A stretch of 64,000 nt of DNA from QHWT01 sp963755695 (GTDB taxonomy: Bacteria > Acidobacteriota > Vicinamibacteria > Vicinamibacterales > 2-12-FULL-66-21), in the NCBI GenBank assembly GCA_963755695.1, contig CAVWLB010000008.1, positions 1-64,000 of the forward strand. Direction: 5' to 3'. The first letter of the stretch is position 1; each line of letters begins with the position of its first letter. Shown here piece by piece: positions 35,170-43,953 of this stretch. The position numbers were made by a program, and so were the translations under genes. A model generated the notes under the pieces. It was not told where the DNA came from. It saw only the letters and a program-made list of their open reading frames with translations, and searched no databases.

Positions 35170-36444
35170 ATGAAATCGGTGCCACAGCACATGCAGTCTC
35201 CTTCCGACCGTCGTGAATTTCTCAAGACCGCCGCCGGTACACTGGCTCTGCTCCTCAGCCGTCATGGCCTGACTTCCGCACAGGCCGCGCCACCCGCCGA
35301 CGATTCTGAAGGCCCGCCCGTAGGGTTCGGCGTGATCGGTCTTGGAGCCTGGGGTCGCGAGATCCTCGCAGCCCTGGGACGGATTCCTTCTGCGCACGTC
35401 GAGACCATTTGCGACATCTATGAGCCGTTTCTCAAACGCGCGGCTGTGAGTGCGCCCGCCGCGGAGAAAGCGGCCGACTGGCGCCGCGTCGTTGAATCCC
35501 CGCGCATCAGCTCGGTCGTCATCGCCACGCCCACAAATGATCACCGCGAGATCGCGATTGCTGCCTTACAGGCGCGCAAGCACGTGTACTGCGAGGCGCC
35601 TCTCGCGGCAACGCTCGACGATGCGCGCGCGATTGCGGCGGCGGCGAATGCCTCCGGGCTCGTGTTCCAGGGTGGACTGCAGGGACGCGCCAACCCGCTC
35701 TACCACCACGTGCTGCAGTTCGTGAAGAGCGGCGTCCTGGGCGACGTCGCGCTGGTCAATGCGCAATGGAATCGCAAGGACAGCTGGCGCCGGGCTGCAC
35801 CCACACCCGAGCGCGAACGCTCCGTCAACTGGCGCCTGGCGAAAGGGTCGCCTGGAGTGATGGGAGAACTCGGGATCCATCAACTGGATCTGATGGCGAC
35901 ATATCTTGGGACCAGACCCTCATCGATTGTGGGAAGTGGCGCCACCGTTGCCTGGCGCGACGGCCGGGAAACGCCCGACACCGTGTCGTGTCTGATCGAG
36001 TTCCCGGCCGTGCGCGCGAACTTCCGGGCGTCGCTGGCGAGCTCCTTCGGCGGCGCCTACACCATTTTCCAGGGCAGCAACAGCAGCCTGCTGTTGAAGG
36101 AGAACCACGGCTGGTTGATCAAGGAGGCGGATTCGCCGCTTCTCGGGTGGGAGGTCTACGCCCGCAAAGAGTCCGTTCACGATGAGACCGGCATCGCGCT
36201 GGTGGCGGACGCGACGAAGCTGCTCCAGGCGGGCAAGGAACCCGGGAAAGACGGTCCGCTGGAACCCGAGAAACCGGCGCTCGTCGTCGCGCTGGAAAGT
36301 TTCATTCGGAGCATCCACACCGGCACGCCGACGGTCTGCGGTGCGGCGGACGCGTTTGCCGCGACGGCGGCAGCGCTCAAAGCCAACGAAGCGGCGCTGG
36401 CGTCGAAGCGCATCGACATCGAGGCAAGCGATTACGCACTGTAA
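35170..36444 (+). CDS. Tat-exported Gfo/Idh/MocA family oxidoreductase (1)
   Basis: 424 residues. Twin-arginine signal SDRREFLKTAAGTLALLLS. Rossmann GFGVIGLGAWGREILAALG, then VVIATPTNDHREIAIAALQA and HVYCEAPLA, where the usual E-K-P is E-A-P, so the catalytic-site lysine appears to be replaced by alanine. GGLQGRANPLYHHV follows. The C-terminal half is the family beta sheet. Exported members of this family are abundant in Acidobacteria and Planctomycetes and act on sugars or inositols; the loss of the EKP lysine makes the activity uncertain. Followed after 15 bp by a second family member. Confidence 0.82.
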   Translation: MKSVPQHMQSPSDRREFLKTAAGTLALLLSRHGLTSAQAAPPADDSEGPPVGFGVIGLGAWGREILAALGRIPSAHVETICDIYEPFLKRAAVSAPAAEKAADWRRVVESPRISSVVIATPTNDHREIAIAALQARKHVYCEAPLAATLDDARAIAAAANASGLVFQGGLQGRANPLYHHVLQFVKSGVLGDVALVNAQWNRKDSWRRAAPTPERERSVNWRLAKGSPGVMGELGIHQLDLMATYLGTRPSSIVGSGATVAWRDGRETPDTVSCLIEFPAVRANFRASLASSFGGAYTIFQGSNSSLLLKENHGWLIKEADSPLLGWEVYARKESVHDETGIALVADATKLLQAGKEPGKDGPLEPEKPALVVALESFIRSIHTGTPTVCGAADAFAATAAALKANEAALASKRIDIEASDYAL

Positions 36445-36459
36445 GCGTGGAGAACGATC

Positions 36460-37792
36460 ATGAGTGACGACACGACCACCAACAGCCTTTCCCGGCGCGA
36501 CTTCATCAAGACCACCGCCTCGGGGGTAGTCGCCGCGACAACCCTTCTCAACACCAGCGGGAGCGGCACTCTCGCGGCAGCTCCGGCAATCAATCCCCGG
36601 GTGATCGGCGCCAACGATCGCATCCGGATCGGGATCGTCGGCGTGAAGGGCATGGGAGGCGGGCATCTTCGCAATCTCGTCGGCCCCGAGATGGTCAACG
36701 ACAATCAGCAGGTGATTGCAGTGTGCGACGTCTGGGAGACGGCGCGCCAGCGCGCACAGCTGACCGCAAAGTTGCCCGACCACACCGTCTATGCCGACTA
36801 CCGGCGGCTTCTGGAGAACAAGGATATCGACGCGGTCGTCGTGGCGACGCCGGACCACTGGCACGGCCGGATCGGCACCGACGCGCTGCTGGCCGGTAAG
36901 CACCTCTACATCGAGAAGCCGATGACCCGACATCTCGGCGAAGCGTTCGACATCTACGATGCGGCGAAGCGCACGAAACTGCTGGTGCAGGTCGGATCGC
37001 ACGGCTGCAGCGACCCGAAGTATCACCGTGCCCGAGACCTCGTCACCGCCGGGACGGTTGGCCGCCTGCTGTGGGCGCAGGGCAGCTACTGCCGGAACAA
37101 TCCCAATGGCGAGTGGAACTATACGCTGGAACCGGAAGCCACCGAGCAGACCGTCGACTGGAAGACCTGGCTCGGACCGGCACCCAAACGCGCCTGGAGT
37201 GCGGAGCGATTCTTCCGGTGGAGAAAATATTGGGATTACGGCACGGGGATCATCGGCGACTTGTGGCCGCACCGCCTGCATCCGCTGATGCTCGCACTGA
37301 ACCTGAACGAGTTTCCGAAGATCCGTCAGCTGCATCGGTGGCGATCTGTGTGGCGCCGACCGTCATCCTGCGCCCGACGGGAAGCCGTTTGGCGAGACCC
37401 GCGACGTCGCAGACACGACGCTGATGATGGTCGATTTTCCGAGCGGCGCGGCCATCGTGCTCGCAGGCTCGACGGTCAACGAGCGGGGCTTCGAGGACGT
37501 GATCCGGGGAACGAAGTCGAATCTCGTGATGGGCGGCAATCGTCTGCAGGTCGCGCCCGAGCGTCCTTATGTCGACGAGGTGGATGCCCGCGACGAGACT
37601 CCGGCCGATGCCGGCGAAAGCCACGTCAAGCACATGCGCAATTTCCTGGAGAGCATCCGGAAGAACGTGCCGCCGAATTGCAACGAGGACCTCGCGATTC
37701 GAGTGCAGACGATAGTGTCGATGGCGGAGCTCGCGTACCGCAAGCAGCGGCAGGTACGATTCGACGAGCGCACCCGCGAGATTCTGGTGTGA
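36460..37792 (+). CDS. Tat-exported Gfo/Idh/MocA family oxidoreductase (2), one frameshift
   Basis: About 443 residues after correction. Tat motif LSRRDFIKTTASGVVAATTL, then RIGIVGVKGMGGGHLRNLVG, VVVATPDHWHGRIGTDALLA and HLYIEKPMT (E-K-P intact). The frame shifts after FPKIRQL; deleting one C at 37333 gives IRQLIGGDLCGADRHPAPDG and then DTTLMMVDFPSGAAIVLAGS through to the TGA at 37790-37792. The uncorrected frame runs on into ApbE, giving a false fusion. Second gene of the Gfo/Idh-Gfo/Idh-ApbE operon. Confidence 0.82.
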
Positions 37793-37815
37793 GGTCCGCG
37801 GGCGTGGCCGAACAC

Positions 37816-38766
37816 ATGTCGGAGGATGTCTGTCTCGCCCTGGAGGCGATGGGCACCCGCTTCGAACTGGTGCTCAACGTGTGCGGCGATGTCGACGTGC
37901 GCGCAGCCGGAGAAGAGGCGCTGGCCGAGATCGCGCGCCTCGAAACCCACATGAGCTTTTACCGGGCCGATAGCGACGTCACCTGGATCAACGCTCATGC
38001 GGGGCGCCGGTCCGTCAAGGTCGAGCCCGAGCTGTTTCGGCTCCTGCATCGGTGTCAGGAGCTGAGCGCAGCCACCGAGGGAGCGTTCGACATCACGATC
38101 GGTCCGCTCATGCGCGCGTGGCGATTCGTTGACGATACCGGCGCCGTTCCGACGAGCGCGATGCTGGCGCAGGCACGCCAGTCCGTTGGGTATGCACACC
38201 TGATGCTCGATCCTGTTTCGTCGACGGTGCGGTTCGCCCGCGAGGGCATGAGCATCGATCTCGGGTCGGCGGCCAAAGGATACGCGATCGACGAAGCGAT
38301 CGGAATCTTGCGCGCCCGCGGCATCACCGGCGCGTTTCTTCACGGCGGAACGAGCTCGGTCCACGTCGTCGGTCCGCCGCGAGATGCGGCGGTCTGGCGG
38401 GTGGCATGGCGCTCCACTGAAGCCGGGCCGCCCGTCTTCGCCCTGCGCAACGGCGCGTTGTCGGTGTCCGCCGTCCACGGAAAGGCATTTACTGCTGACG
38501 GCCGTGAGTACGGCCATGTAATGGATCCGCGGACTGGGCAGCCTACCGAGTGCGCCGCGTCGGCTGTCGTATCGGGTCCCGCGTCGCTCGAATGCGATGC
38601 GCTCTCCACGGCGCTCCTCGTTCTCGGTGCCGCGTGGGTCCCGGCCTTACGGATGCGTTTCCCTGGCTACGATGGGGCCGTAGCCGCCAGGAGGTCTGCC
38701 GAGCCCGATTACGGAAGACTCACACAGCTGGCCCGCTGCCCTTTCACACCGTTCCAACCAGAATGA
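37816..38766 (+). CDS. apbE: FAD:protein FMN transferase (ApbE family)
   Basis: 316 residues (GTG 37804 is an alternative start). Family blocks: EAMGTRFELVLN, HMSFYRADSDVTWIN, GAFDITIGPLMRAWRF, SIDLGSAAKGYAIDEAIGIL, FLHGGTSSVHVVG and the metal-site segment YGHVMDPRTGQP. It covalently attaches FMN to Thr/Ser of target flavoproteins. Most ApbE proteins carry a lipoprotein signal; none is seen here, the protein starting directly at the first strand. It follows two Tat-exported oxidoreductases, so the target may be folded and modified before export, but no flavinylation site was identified in them. Confidence 0.88.
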   Translation: MSEDVCLALEAMGTRFELVLNVCGDVDVRAAGEEALAEIARLETHMSFYRADSDVTWINAHAGRRSVKVEPELFRLLHRCQELSAATEGAFDITIGPLMRAWRFVDDTGAVPTSAMLAQARQSVGYAHLMLDPVSSTVRFAREGMSIDLGSAAKGYAIDEAIGILRARGITGAFLHGGTSSVHVVGPPRDAAVWRVAWRSTEAGPPVFALRNGALSVSAVHGKAFTADGREYGHVMDPRTGQPTECAASAVVSGPASLECDALSTALLVLGAAWVPALRMRFPGYDGAVAARRSAEPDYGRLTQLARCPFTPFQPE

Positions 38767-38796
38767 TGGCGGCGGCTCGAATCAATCGGGAATGAG

Positions 38797-39249
38797 TCAG
38801 TTCGTGTCCCGAGAGGCACGGCGACCCGTCAGGCTATCGATGTGAATGCGGTACATCACCATGGCGTGAGGTTGGCGGTGCCCGGTTGTCGCGCCACCCG
38901 GCAGCCACCACTCCGAACGCTGCTGGAACAGGTGCAGCGCGCGATGCCGGATGTCCTTCTGCTCCGACGAATCACCGATTTCATCGTAACGGCCGAAGAG
39001 CACGACGGTGGTCCAGTGGAATCGGTCGTCGACAGCCTCGACCTCGACACAGACATTCGGATTCTCGCGCATCCAGCTCACCTTCTTGCCGACCGCCGAG
39101 AAACAGAACAGGCAGTCGGAGTCCGCGTCGTATGTGTAGGAAACCGGCACGACATATGGCTGCGCGCCGCGTGCACACGCGAGACGACCAATGCTCGAGC
39201 GGGACAACACGTCGCGGCACTGCGCGGTCGTAAGTTCATGAATCAGCAT
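38797..39249 (-). CDS. Pyridoxamine 5'-phosphate oxidase-like FMN-binding protein
   Basis: 150 residues from ATG 39249, the conserved beginning MLIHELT (starts at 39291 or 39294 overlap the upstream stop and cannot be excluded). Split-barrel flavin fold: GRLACARGAQPYVVPVSYTY and DCLFCFSAVGKKVSWMRENP, which also resembles NimA nitroimidazole-resistance proteins. It would bind FMN or F420 in the cytoplasm. Probably co-transcribed with the unknown gene upstream (39291-40031). Role unknown; redox or heme-related functions exist in the superfamily. Confidence 0.78.
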   Translation of the reverse strand: MLIHELTTAQCRDVLSRSSIGRLACARGAQPYVVPVSYTYDADSDCLFCFSAVGKKVSWMRENPNVCVEVEAVDDRFHWTTVVLFGRYDEIGDSSEQKDIRHRALHLFQQRSEWWLPGGATTGHRQPHAMVMYRIHIDSLTGRRASRDTN

Positions 39250-39290
39250 TGCGCCGACCTCTCCGACGAATATTGCAGCCTGGCGTGACA

Positions 39291-40031
39291 TCACCCGACC
39301 ACGCGCGGTTGGACGCGAGCCGCGCGGGCCCGTCGCTCGGCATCCGCCCTGAGCTGACCGAGCGCGGCGCGGCGGATCAGGATGATCCCCGGCGACAGGA
39401 ATGCCCAGTACCGCCGGAACTTCCGCCGCGCGCTCGCGTCAGTGGCGACGGCTCGCGTTTCCGTGCGGAAGATCGACACCTGATCGCTGACCGGGTCGAC
39501 GCTGAGCGTCCACGCGATCTTGACGTAGTCGGGTTCGCTGAATGCGGCGAACTGCGCCGGCGCGATTGGACGGAAGACGACGTCGGCCTGCCACGGACGC
39601 GTCACCGCCCCGATCACGATCTCCCGACCCGGTGTCTCTGCGAGAACCTCCCAGCCGAGAGACTTGGCCAGCGCGAGAAGGCCCCGCGGCCTCGTCTCGT
39701 GCTCGGGCGTGCTGCGAAGCAGGAGCTCGCGGCCCTTGAAGATCGCATTCGCGATAGTCGAGGTTTCAAGGTCCATGTCGCACGCTGCGGACAGCGTGAT
39801 CTCGGCGGGAGCAGCCACGGCGGTCTGGTGTCGTTCGACCACCTCGTAGACTGGCATGAACCCATCCAACAGGGTCTCCGTCTCGTCGCCGGCCGACGAC
39901 GATCGTCTGTAACCGTAATGGAGCCAGGTCGTCGCAACGTACGCCGCGTAACACCCGATACCGGCAGCAAGAATGGCCGTGCACACACGAGCTGTCGTCC
40001 CCAGGGTGCGTCGGAGTGTCATGTCGCGCAT
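39291..40031 (-). CDS. Membrane-anchored protein of unknown function
   Basis: 246 residues from ATG 40031 (AGGTGGAG 6 bp before). One N-terminal helix (VCTAILAAGIGCYAAYVATT) anchors an extracytoplasmic or cytoplasmic domain. The segments FMPVYEVVERHQTAVAAPAE and IANAIFKGRELLL suggest an SRPBCC/START-like ligand-binding fold, but I do not recognise a named family for certain. The stop overlaps possible starts of the FMN-binding gene downstream. Only a working description can be given. Confidence 0.6.
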   Translation of the reverse strand: MRDMTLRRTLGTTARVCTAILAAGIGCYAAYVATTWLHYGYRRSSSAGDETETLLDGFMPVYEVVERHQTAVAAPAEITLSAACDMDLETSTIANAIFKGRELLLRSTPEHETRPRGLLALAKSLGWEVLAETPGREIVIGAVTRPWQADVVFRPIAPAQFAAFSEPDYVKIAWTLSVDPVSDQVSIFRTETRAVATDASARRKFRRYWAFLSPGIILIRRAALGQLRADAERRARAARVQPRVVG

Positions 40032-40094
40032 GATGATCTCCACCTCGCGTCGGCGCCATTGTCAGGAATTCGCGGCGCCCTGACGCTGCATCCC

Positions 40095-40225
40095 ATGTAT
40101 CGTCGGCTGCTGAAGCTGACACTGGAAGAATTGCGATTGATCGAGAAGCACCTCGGCCAGCTCGATCAAACAATGCCAACCTACTCGCCGCGCATCGTGA
40201 GACTGTACTGCGCCTCGCCGAACGC
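40095..40225 (+). mobile_element. IS110-family transposase remnant
   Basis: The + strand reads RLLKLTLEELRLIEKHLGQL, then, one base out of frame, NLLAAHRETVLRLAE. This is the coiled segment that precedes the P-G-I-G motif in IS110 transposases. The DEDD N-terminal and the C-terminal Ser domain are absent. Removed context on both sides shows a degraded fragment. It directly precedes the capsule glycosyltransferase, suggesting that the latter arrived with mobile DNA. Family assignment is by pattern memory only. Confidence 0.4.
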
Positions 40226-40311
40226 ACGCTACAGGCAAGGTGCGTCTGTTACTGCAGTCGAGCTGGTTGCGCGCCTGGCGATCTGGCCGAAAACTTGAGA
40301 CGGCGCCGCTC

Positions 40312-41199
40312 ATGGAGAGCCGTATGAAGAACGCGTTGGAACCCGGTGGGCTGCCCAGGACGATCTGGATCCTGTGGCTGCAAGGCTTCGCGGCCGCGCC
40401 GCCGCTGGTGCAGAAGTGCCTGGAGTCCTGGAAGAGGCACCACCCGGCATGGAACGTGGTGGAGTTGGACCAGGCCAGCCTGGGGACATCGCTGAACCTC
40501 CCGGCCATCATCGACATCGGCCGGCCGGACGTGACGCCGCAGGCGCTGTCGGACATCGTCAGAATCAACCTGCTGGCGGAACACGGAGGCGTGTGGGTGG
40601 ATGCGACCTGCTTTTGCTGCCGTCCCCTCGATACGTGGATCGACGACTGCATGGGCGCCGGATTTTTCGCGTTCGAGTACCCGGGGCCCGACCGGCTCCT
40701 GGCGAGCTGGTTTCTGGCCTCAGAGCCAGGCTGTCATCTGACCTTGAAGTACCGCGATGCCGTCAATGCGTATTGGGCGGATCATCGCTTCGCCGTCGAG
40801 CAGACCGCTGAGAAATCAAAGGCCGCTAGGCACCTGCGGCGGGTGCTGAGCCGGAAGGTGTTCCTGACGCGCCTCTGGTTCTCACCGCTCGTGTCGAAGG
40901 GTCTTGGCCTGCGCCCCTATTTCTGGTTCCACTACTTGCTCGCGGAGGTGATCCGGAAGGACCGGCTGTCGCGGACCGTCTGGGACGGCCGGCATCGATA
41001 CAGCGCCGACATCCCGCACCGCCTTCAGTTCGCCGGGTTGTTCGAACCGGTCTCGGACAAGCTGAAGTCGATCATCGATCGGCAGGAGGACCCGCTGTAC
41101 AAATTGTCGTGGAAGTCCACGCATCGCGGCGAGTGTCAGGGCTGCACGCTCGAGTACCTGCTGGAATCGGCCGACAGGTCCGCCCGCACGCGAACCTGA
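40312..41199 (+). CDS. Capsular polysaccharide synthesis-type glycosyltransferase (GT32-like)
   Basis: 295 residues from ATG 40312 (GTG 40240 or ATG 40324 possible). Matches the Caps_synth/OCH1-like fold: PRTIWILWLQGFAAAPPLVQ, then SDIVRINLLAEHGGVWVDAT. The D in ADIxRIxLLxxxGGxWxDA and the following D are the metal-binding positions. It is likely cytoplasmic and transfers a hexose to a capsule or surface glycan. It stands alone, away from the main glycan operon, and next to an IS110 fragment. Codon use resembles the neighbours. Confidence 0.75.
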   Translation: MESRMKNALEPGGLPRTIWILWLQGFAAAPPLVQKCLESWKRHHPAWNVVELDQASLGTSLNLPAIIDIGRPDVTPQALSDIVRINLLAEHGGVWVDATCFCCRPLDTWIDDCMGAGFFAFEYPGPDRLLASWFLASEPGCHLTLKYRDAVNAYWADHRFAVEQTAEKSKAARHLRRVLSRKVFLTRLWFSPLVSKGLGLRPYFWFHYLLAEVIRKDRLSRTVWDGRHRYSADIPHRLQFAGLFEPVSDKLKSIIDRQEDPLYKLSWKSTHRGECQGCTLEYLLESADRSARTRT

Positions 41200-41357
41200 C
41201 CCGACTTCCGTGGGCGGCCACTGCCGGGGCGGCCATCCGTGTCAGGCTGCACGGCAGCCGTGGCAGTGCAGATTGTGGCAAGGACGACTCAGGAGCCAAC
41301 TCATCGCGGGTGAATTCCGTCCAATCCTTGCCGGCCGGTCTCGCTTTGGAGGCACCC

Positions 41358-43781
41358 TTGGCCACATTGATGCGTGATGTTCGGTATGGGCTGCGGCTGC
41401 TCCGCAGAAATCCGGGATTCACGGCGATTGCCATCCTCGCACTGGCCGTCGGGATCGGCGCCAACACCGCGATTTTCAGCGTGGTCTATGCCACGCTGCT
41501 GGCTCCTCTCCCGTACGCGGAACCGGATCGACTGGTGATGGTGTGGTCGAGGATCCAGGGCAACCGGAATTCCACGGCGACCGCCGACTACCTCGACTGG
41601 AAGCGCGAGAGCACCGTCTTCCAGAGCCTCAGCGCCTGGACCGGCCGTTCCGTGAATCTTGCGACCTCCGACCGTCCCGAGCAGGTGCAGGCTTCGAGCA
41701 CGACTCCGGGCTGGGTGAGCACGATCGGATACACGATGCTGCTCGGGCGCGATTTCACGGCCGAAGAAGGTATTCCCGGCAGGGATCAGGTGGTCATCCT
41801 CACCTACCAGTTGTGGAAGGACCGCTTCGGTGGCGATCGCGAGATTGTCGGCCGCCCGATTCGGCTCGATGGAAAGCCGTACACGGTCGTCGGCGTGATT
41901 GGGCCCGGTCCTGGCGACCGCGTCCAGAACAAGCTGTATGTGCCGCTGGCCTTCAAGCCGGATCAGATCAATCACGACTTCCATTACCTGCTCGTTCTTG
42001 GACGTCTGAAACGAGGCGTCTCACTGACGCAGGCGAATGGGGACATGGACCGGGTCACCCGTCGCGTCGCGGAGGAGAACCCGAAATCGAACCAGGGATG
42101 GGGTGCGAGCGTTGAACCGCTGCAGAACAACTTCCTCAGCAAGGAAACGATCCGCGGCCTCTGGCTGATGCTCGGTGCGGTTGCGTTCGTCCTGCTGATT
42201 GCCTGCGCCAATGTTGCGAACCTGCTGCTGGCGCGAGGCACGGCGCGTCAAAAGGAAATCGCACTGCGCGCGTCAATCGGTGCCTCACCACGTCACTTGT
42301 TCGGTCAACTTCTCACGGAAAGCCTCATCCTCGCGTTAATCGGCGGAGCGCTCGGGGTAGCGCTGTCCTGGGGACTGCTCAAAGTGATCGTCGCGATGAT
42401 GCCGCCGTTCACGTTGCCATCCGAGGCCGACGTCCGGTTGAACGTGCCAGTCATGTTGTTCACGCTGGCCATTTCGATGGTGTGCGGCGTGCTGTTTGGG
42501 TGTGCGCCGGCCTGGCAGGCGACTCGCGCCAACGTGAATGAAACGTTGAAGGAAGGCGGGCGCACCGGCGGCGGCGGACGGCACGTCGTCCGTCGCGCGC
42601 TCGTCGTGGTCGAATTCGCGCTCGCGCTCACGCTTCTCGCCGGCGGTGGGCTCGCGATTCACAGCCTGCTCAAGCTGGCAAACGTCGATCTCGGGTTCCG
42701 CACCGATCACCTGCTGACGTTTTATCTGCCAGTGCCGGAAGGGCGGCTCTCAGGGAACGACGCCGTCAACGTGTTCTATCAGCAACTGATCGAGCGACTC
42801 GCCGCCGTGCCGGGCGTCACCTCGGTGTCCGCGTCGACTGGCATGCCGGTTTATGGCACCAACTTCGGCATGCCCTTCTACATTGCCGGAAAGCCCGTCA
42901 ACGATCCGTCGAAGCGTCCAGGCGCCGGGTTCAATATGGTGACCCCCGACTACTACCGGACGTTTGGCATTCGGATGGCGCGTGGCCGCACCTTTTCCAG
43001 TCAAGACAAGGCGGGCGGCATGCCGGTGGCCATCGTCAACGACATTTTCGTCAAGCGATATCTCTCGGGTGTCGATCCGCTCTCGCAGCGACTGGTGATT
43101 GAGCAGTTGATCCCGGGTGTCACCAAGCTCGGTCCGCCACTCGAATGGCAAATCGTCGGCGTCTACAACAGCGTGCGGAACGGCGGCCCGAAGGACGATG
43201 GGTTTCCGGAGATTGACGTGCCGTTCTGGCAGAGTCCCTGGCCCGGTGCAGCGCTGGCCGTGCGGACAGCCGGCGATCCGATCAGCGTGCAACAGAGCCT
43301 TGCCGCGGTGATCAGATCCGTGGACCCCGATCTGCCGATGGCGGACGTCAAGACCATGGAGCAGGTCGTGCACGAGTCCATGGCCGGGGATCGATTTGGC
43401 ACGACACTCTTCGGAACGTTTGCCGCGGTGGCGCTGCTTCTGGCGGCGGTTGGTATCTATGGGGTGATGTCGTTCGTGGTCGCGCAGCAGCGACATGAGA
43501 TTGGCTTGCGGATGGCGTTGGGTGCCGGACGCGGCCGCGTGCTCTGGCAGGTCTTGAGAGAGGGCCTCGCCACTGCCCTCCTCGGGATTGTCGTGGGATC
43601 CATCGGCGCCTACCTGGTCGGACGCGCGATGCAGGGGCTGGTCTACGGTGTTGGCGCGATGGATCCGCTGGCTTTCAGCGTTGTGGTCGTCACGCTGCTG
43701 ACCTCGTCCGTCCTTGCGTGTCTCGTGCCCGCGCGGCGGGCGGCATCCGTCGATCCGATGATTGCCCTCAGGCAGGAATAG
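41358..43781 (+). CDS. ADOP-type MacB/FtsX ABC transporter permease (1)
   Basis: About 807 residues. The TTG at 41358 is preferred because GGAGG lies 5 bp before it; ATG 41370 is the alternative. The N-terminus DVRYGLRLLRRNPGFTAIA with a membrane helix is the acidobacterial duplicated orphan permease opening. A MacB-like periplasmic domain follows, then an FtsX 4-TM block split into two repeats (LLIACANVANLLLARG near 280; YGVMSFVVAQQRHEIGLRMA near 705) and the end ARRAASVDPMIALRQE. There is no ATPase nearby; such proteins are thought to use shared MacB-type ATPases. Substrate unknown. Confidence 0.85.
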   Translation: MATLMRDVRYGLRLLRRNPGFTAIAILALAVGIGANTAIFSVVYATLLAPLPYAEPDRLVMVWSRIQGNRNSTATADYLDWKRESTVFQSLSAWTGRSVNLATSDRPEQVQASSTTPGWVSTIGYTMLLGRDFTAEEGIPGRDQVVILTYQLWKDRFGGDREIVGRPIRLDGKPYTVVGVIGPGPGDRVQNKLYVPLAFKPDQINHDFHYLLVLGRLKRGVSLTQANGDMDRVTRRVAEENPKSNQGWGASVEPLQNNFLSKETIRGLWLMLGAVAFVLLIACANVANLLLARGTARQKEIALRASIGASPRHLFGQLLTESLILALIGGALGVALSWGLLKVIVAMMPPFTLPSEADVRLNVPVMLFTLAISMVCGVLFGCAPAWQATRANVNETLKEGGRTGGGGRHVVRRALVVVEFALALTLLAGGGLAIHSLLKLANVDLGFRTDHLLTFYLPVPEGRLSGNDAVNVFYQQLIERLAAVPGVTSVSASTGMPVYGTNFGMPFYIAGKPVNDPSKRPGAGFNMVTPDYYRTFGIRMARGRTFSSQDKAGGMPVAIVNDIFVKRYLSGVDPLSQRLVIEQLIPGVTKLGPPLEWQIVGVYNSVRNGGPKDDGFPEIDVPFWQSPWPGAALAVRTAGDPISVQQSLAAVIRSVDPDLPMADVKTMEQVVHESMAGDRFGTTLFGTFAAVALLLAAVGIYGVMSFVVAQQRHEIGLRMALGAGRGRVLWQVLREGLATALLGIVVGSIGAYLVGRAMQGLVYGVGAMDPLAFSVVVVTLLTSSVLACLVPARRAASVDPMIALRQE

Positions 43782-43875
43782 ACCGACCGGATCCATCCGT
43801 TCATTCAGCAAGGATGCCAGGACGGCTTGCGCATCCTTGTTCAGTTCGTTCCTGAGTCGACACCGGTATTCGCGT

Positions 43876-43904
43876 TTGACGTTCGATGTCTGTCCACATA
43901 ATAT
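43876..43904 (+). promoter_or_regulatory. Sigma70-type promoter before the second ADOP permease
   Basis: TTGACG, 17-bp spacer, TAATAT. Spacing and both hexamers are close to ideal. A dyad ATGT-N6-ACAT overlaps the spacer and -10 (43886-43899), and TGTCCA repeats across the -10. ATG 43954 follows a strong AGGAGG. PadR-type regulators bind ATGT/ACAT dyads (usually N8), so repression is possible. Confidence 0.65.
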
Positions 43905-43953
43905 CTGTCCATGACAGTTATCTGGAGGCGCGCGAGATCCTGAGGAGGGCGAG

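Noticed and set aside
35920..37335. 471-aa minus-strand frame opposite the Gfo/Idh genes
   Set aside because: Shadow frame over two well-supported oxidoreductase genes.
36460..38766. Gfo/Idh-ApbE fusion protein
   Set aside because: The true end of the oxidoreductase (TGA 37790-37792) lies in another frame after an extra C at 37333; ApbE has its own start.
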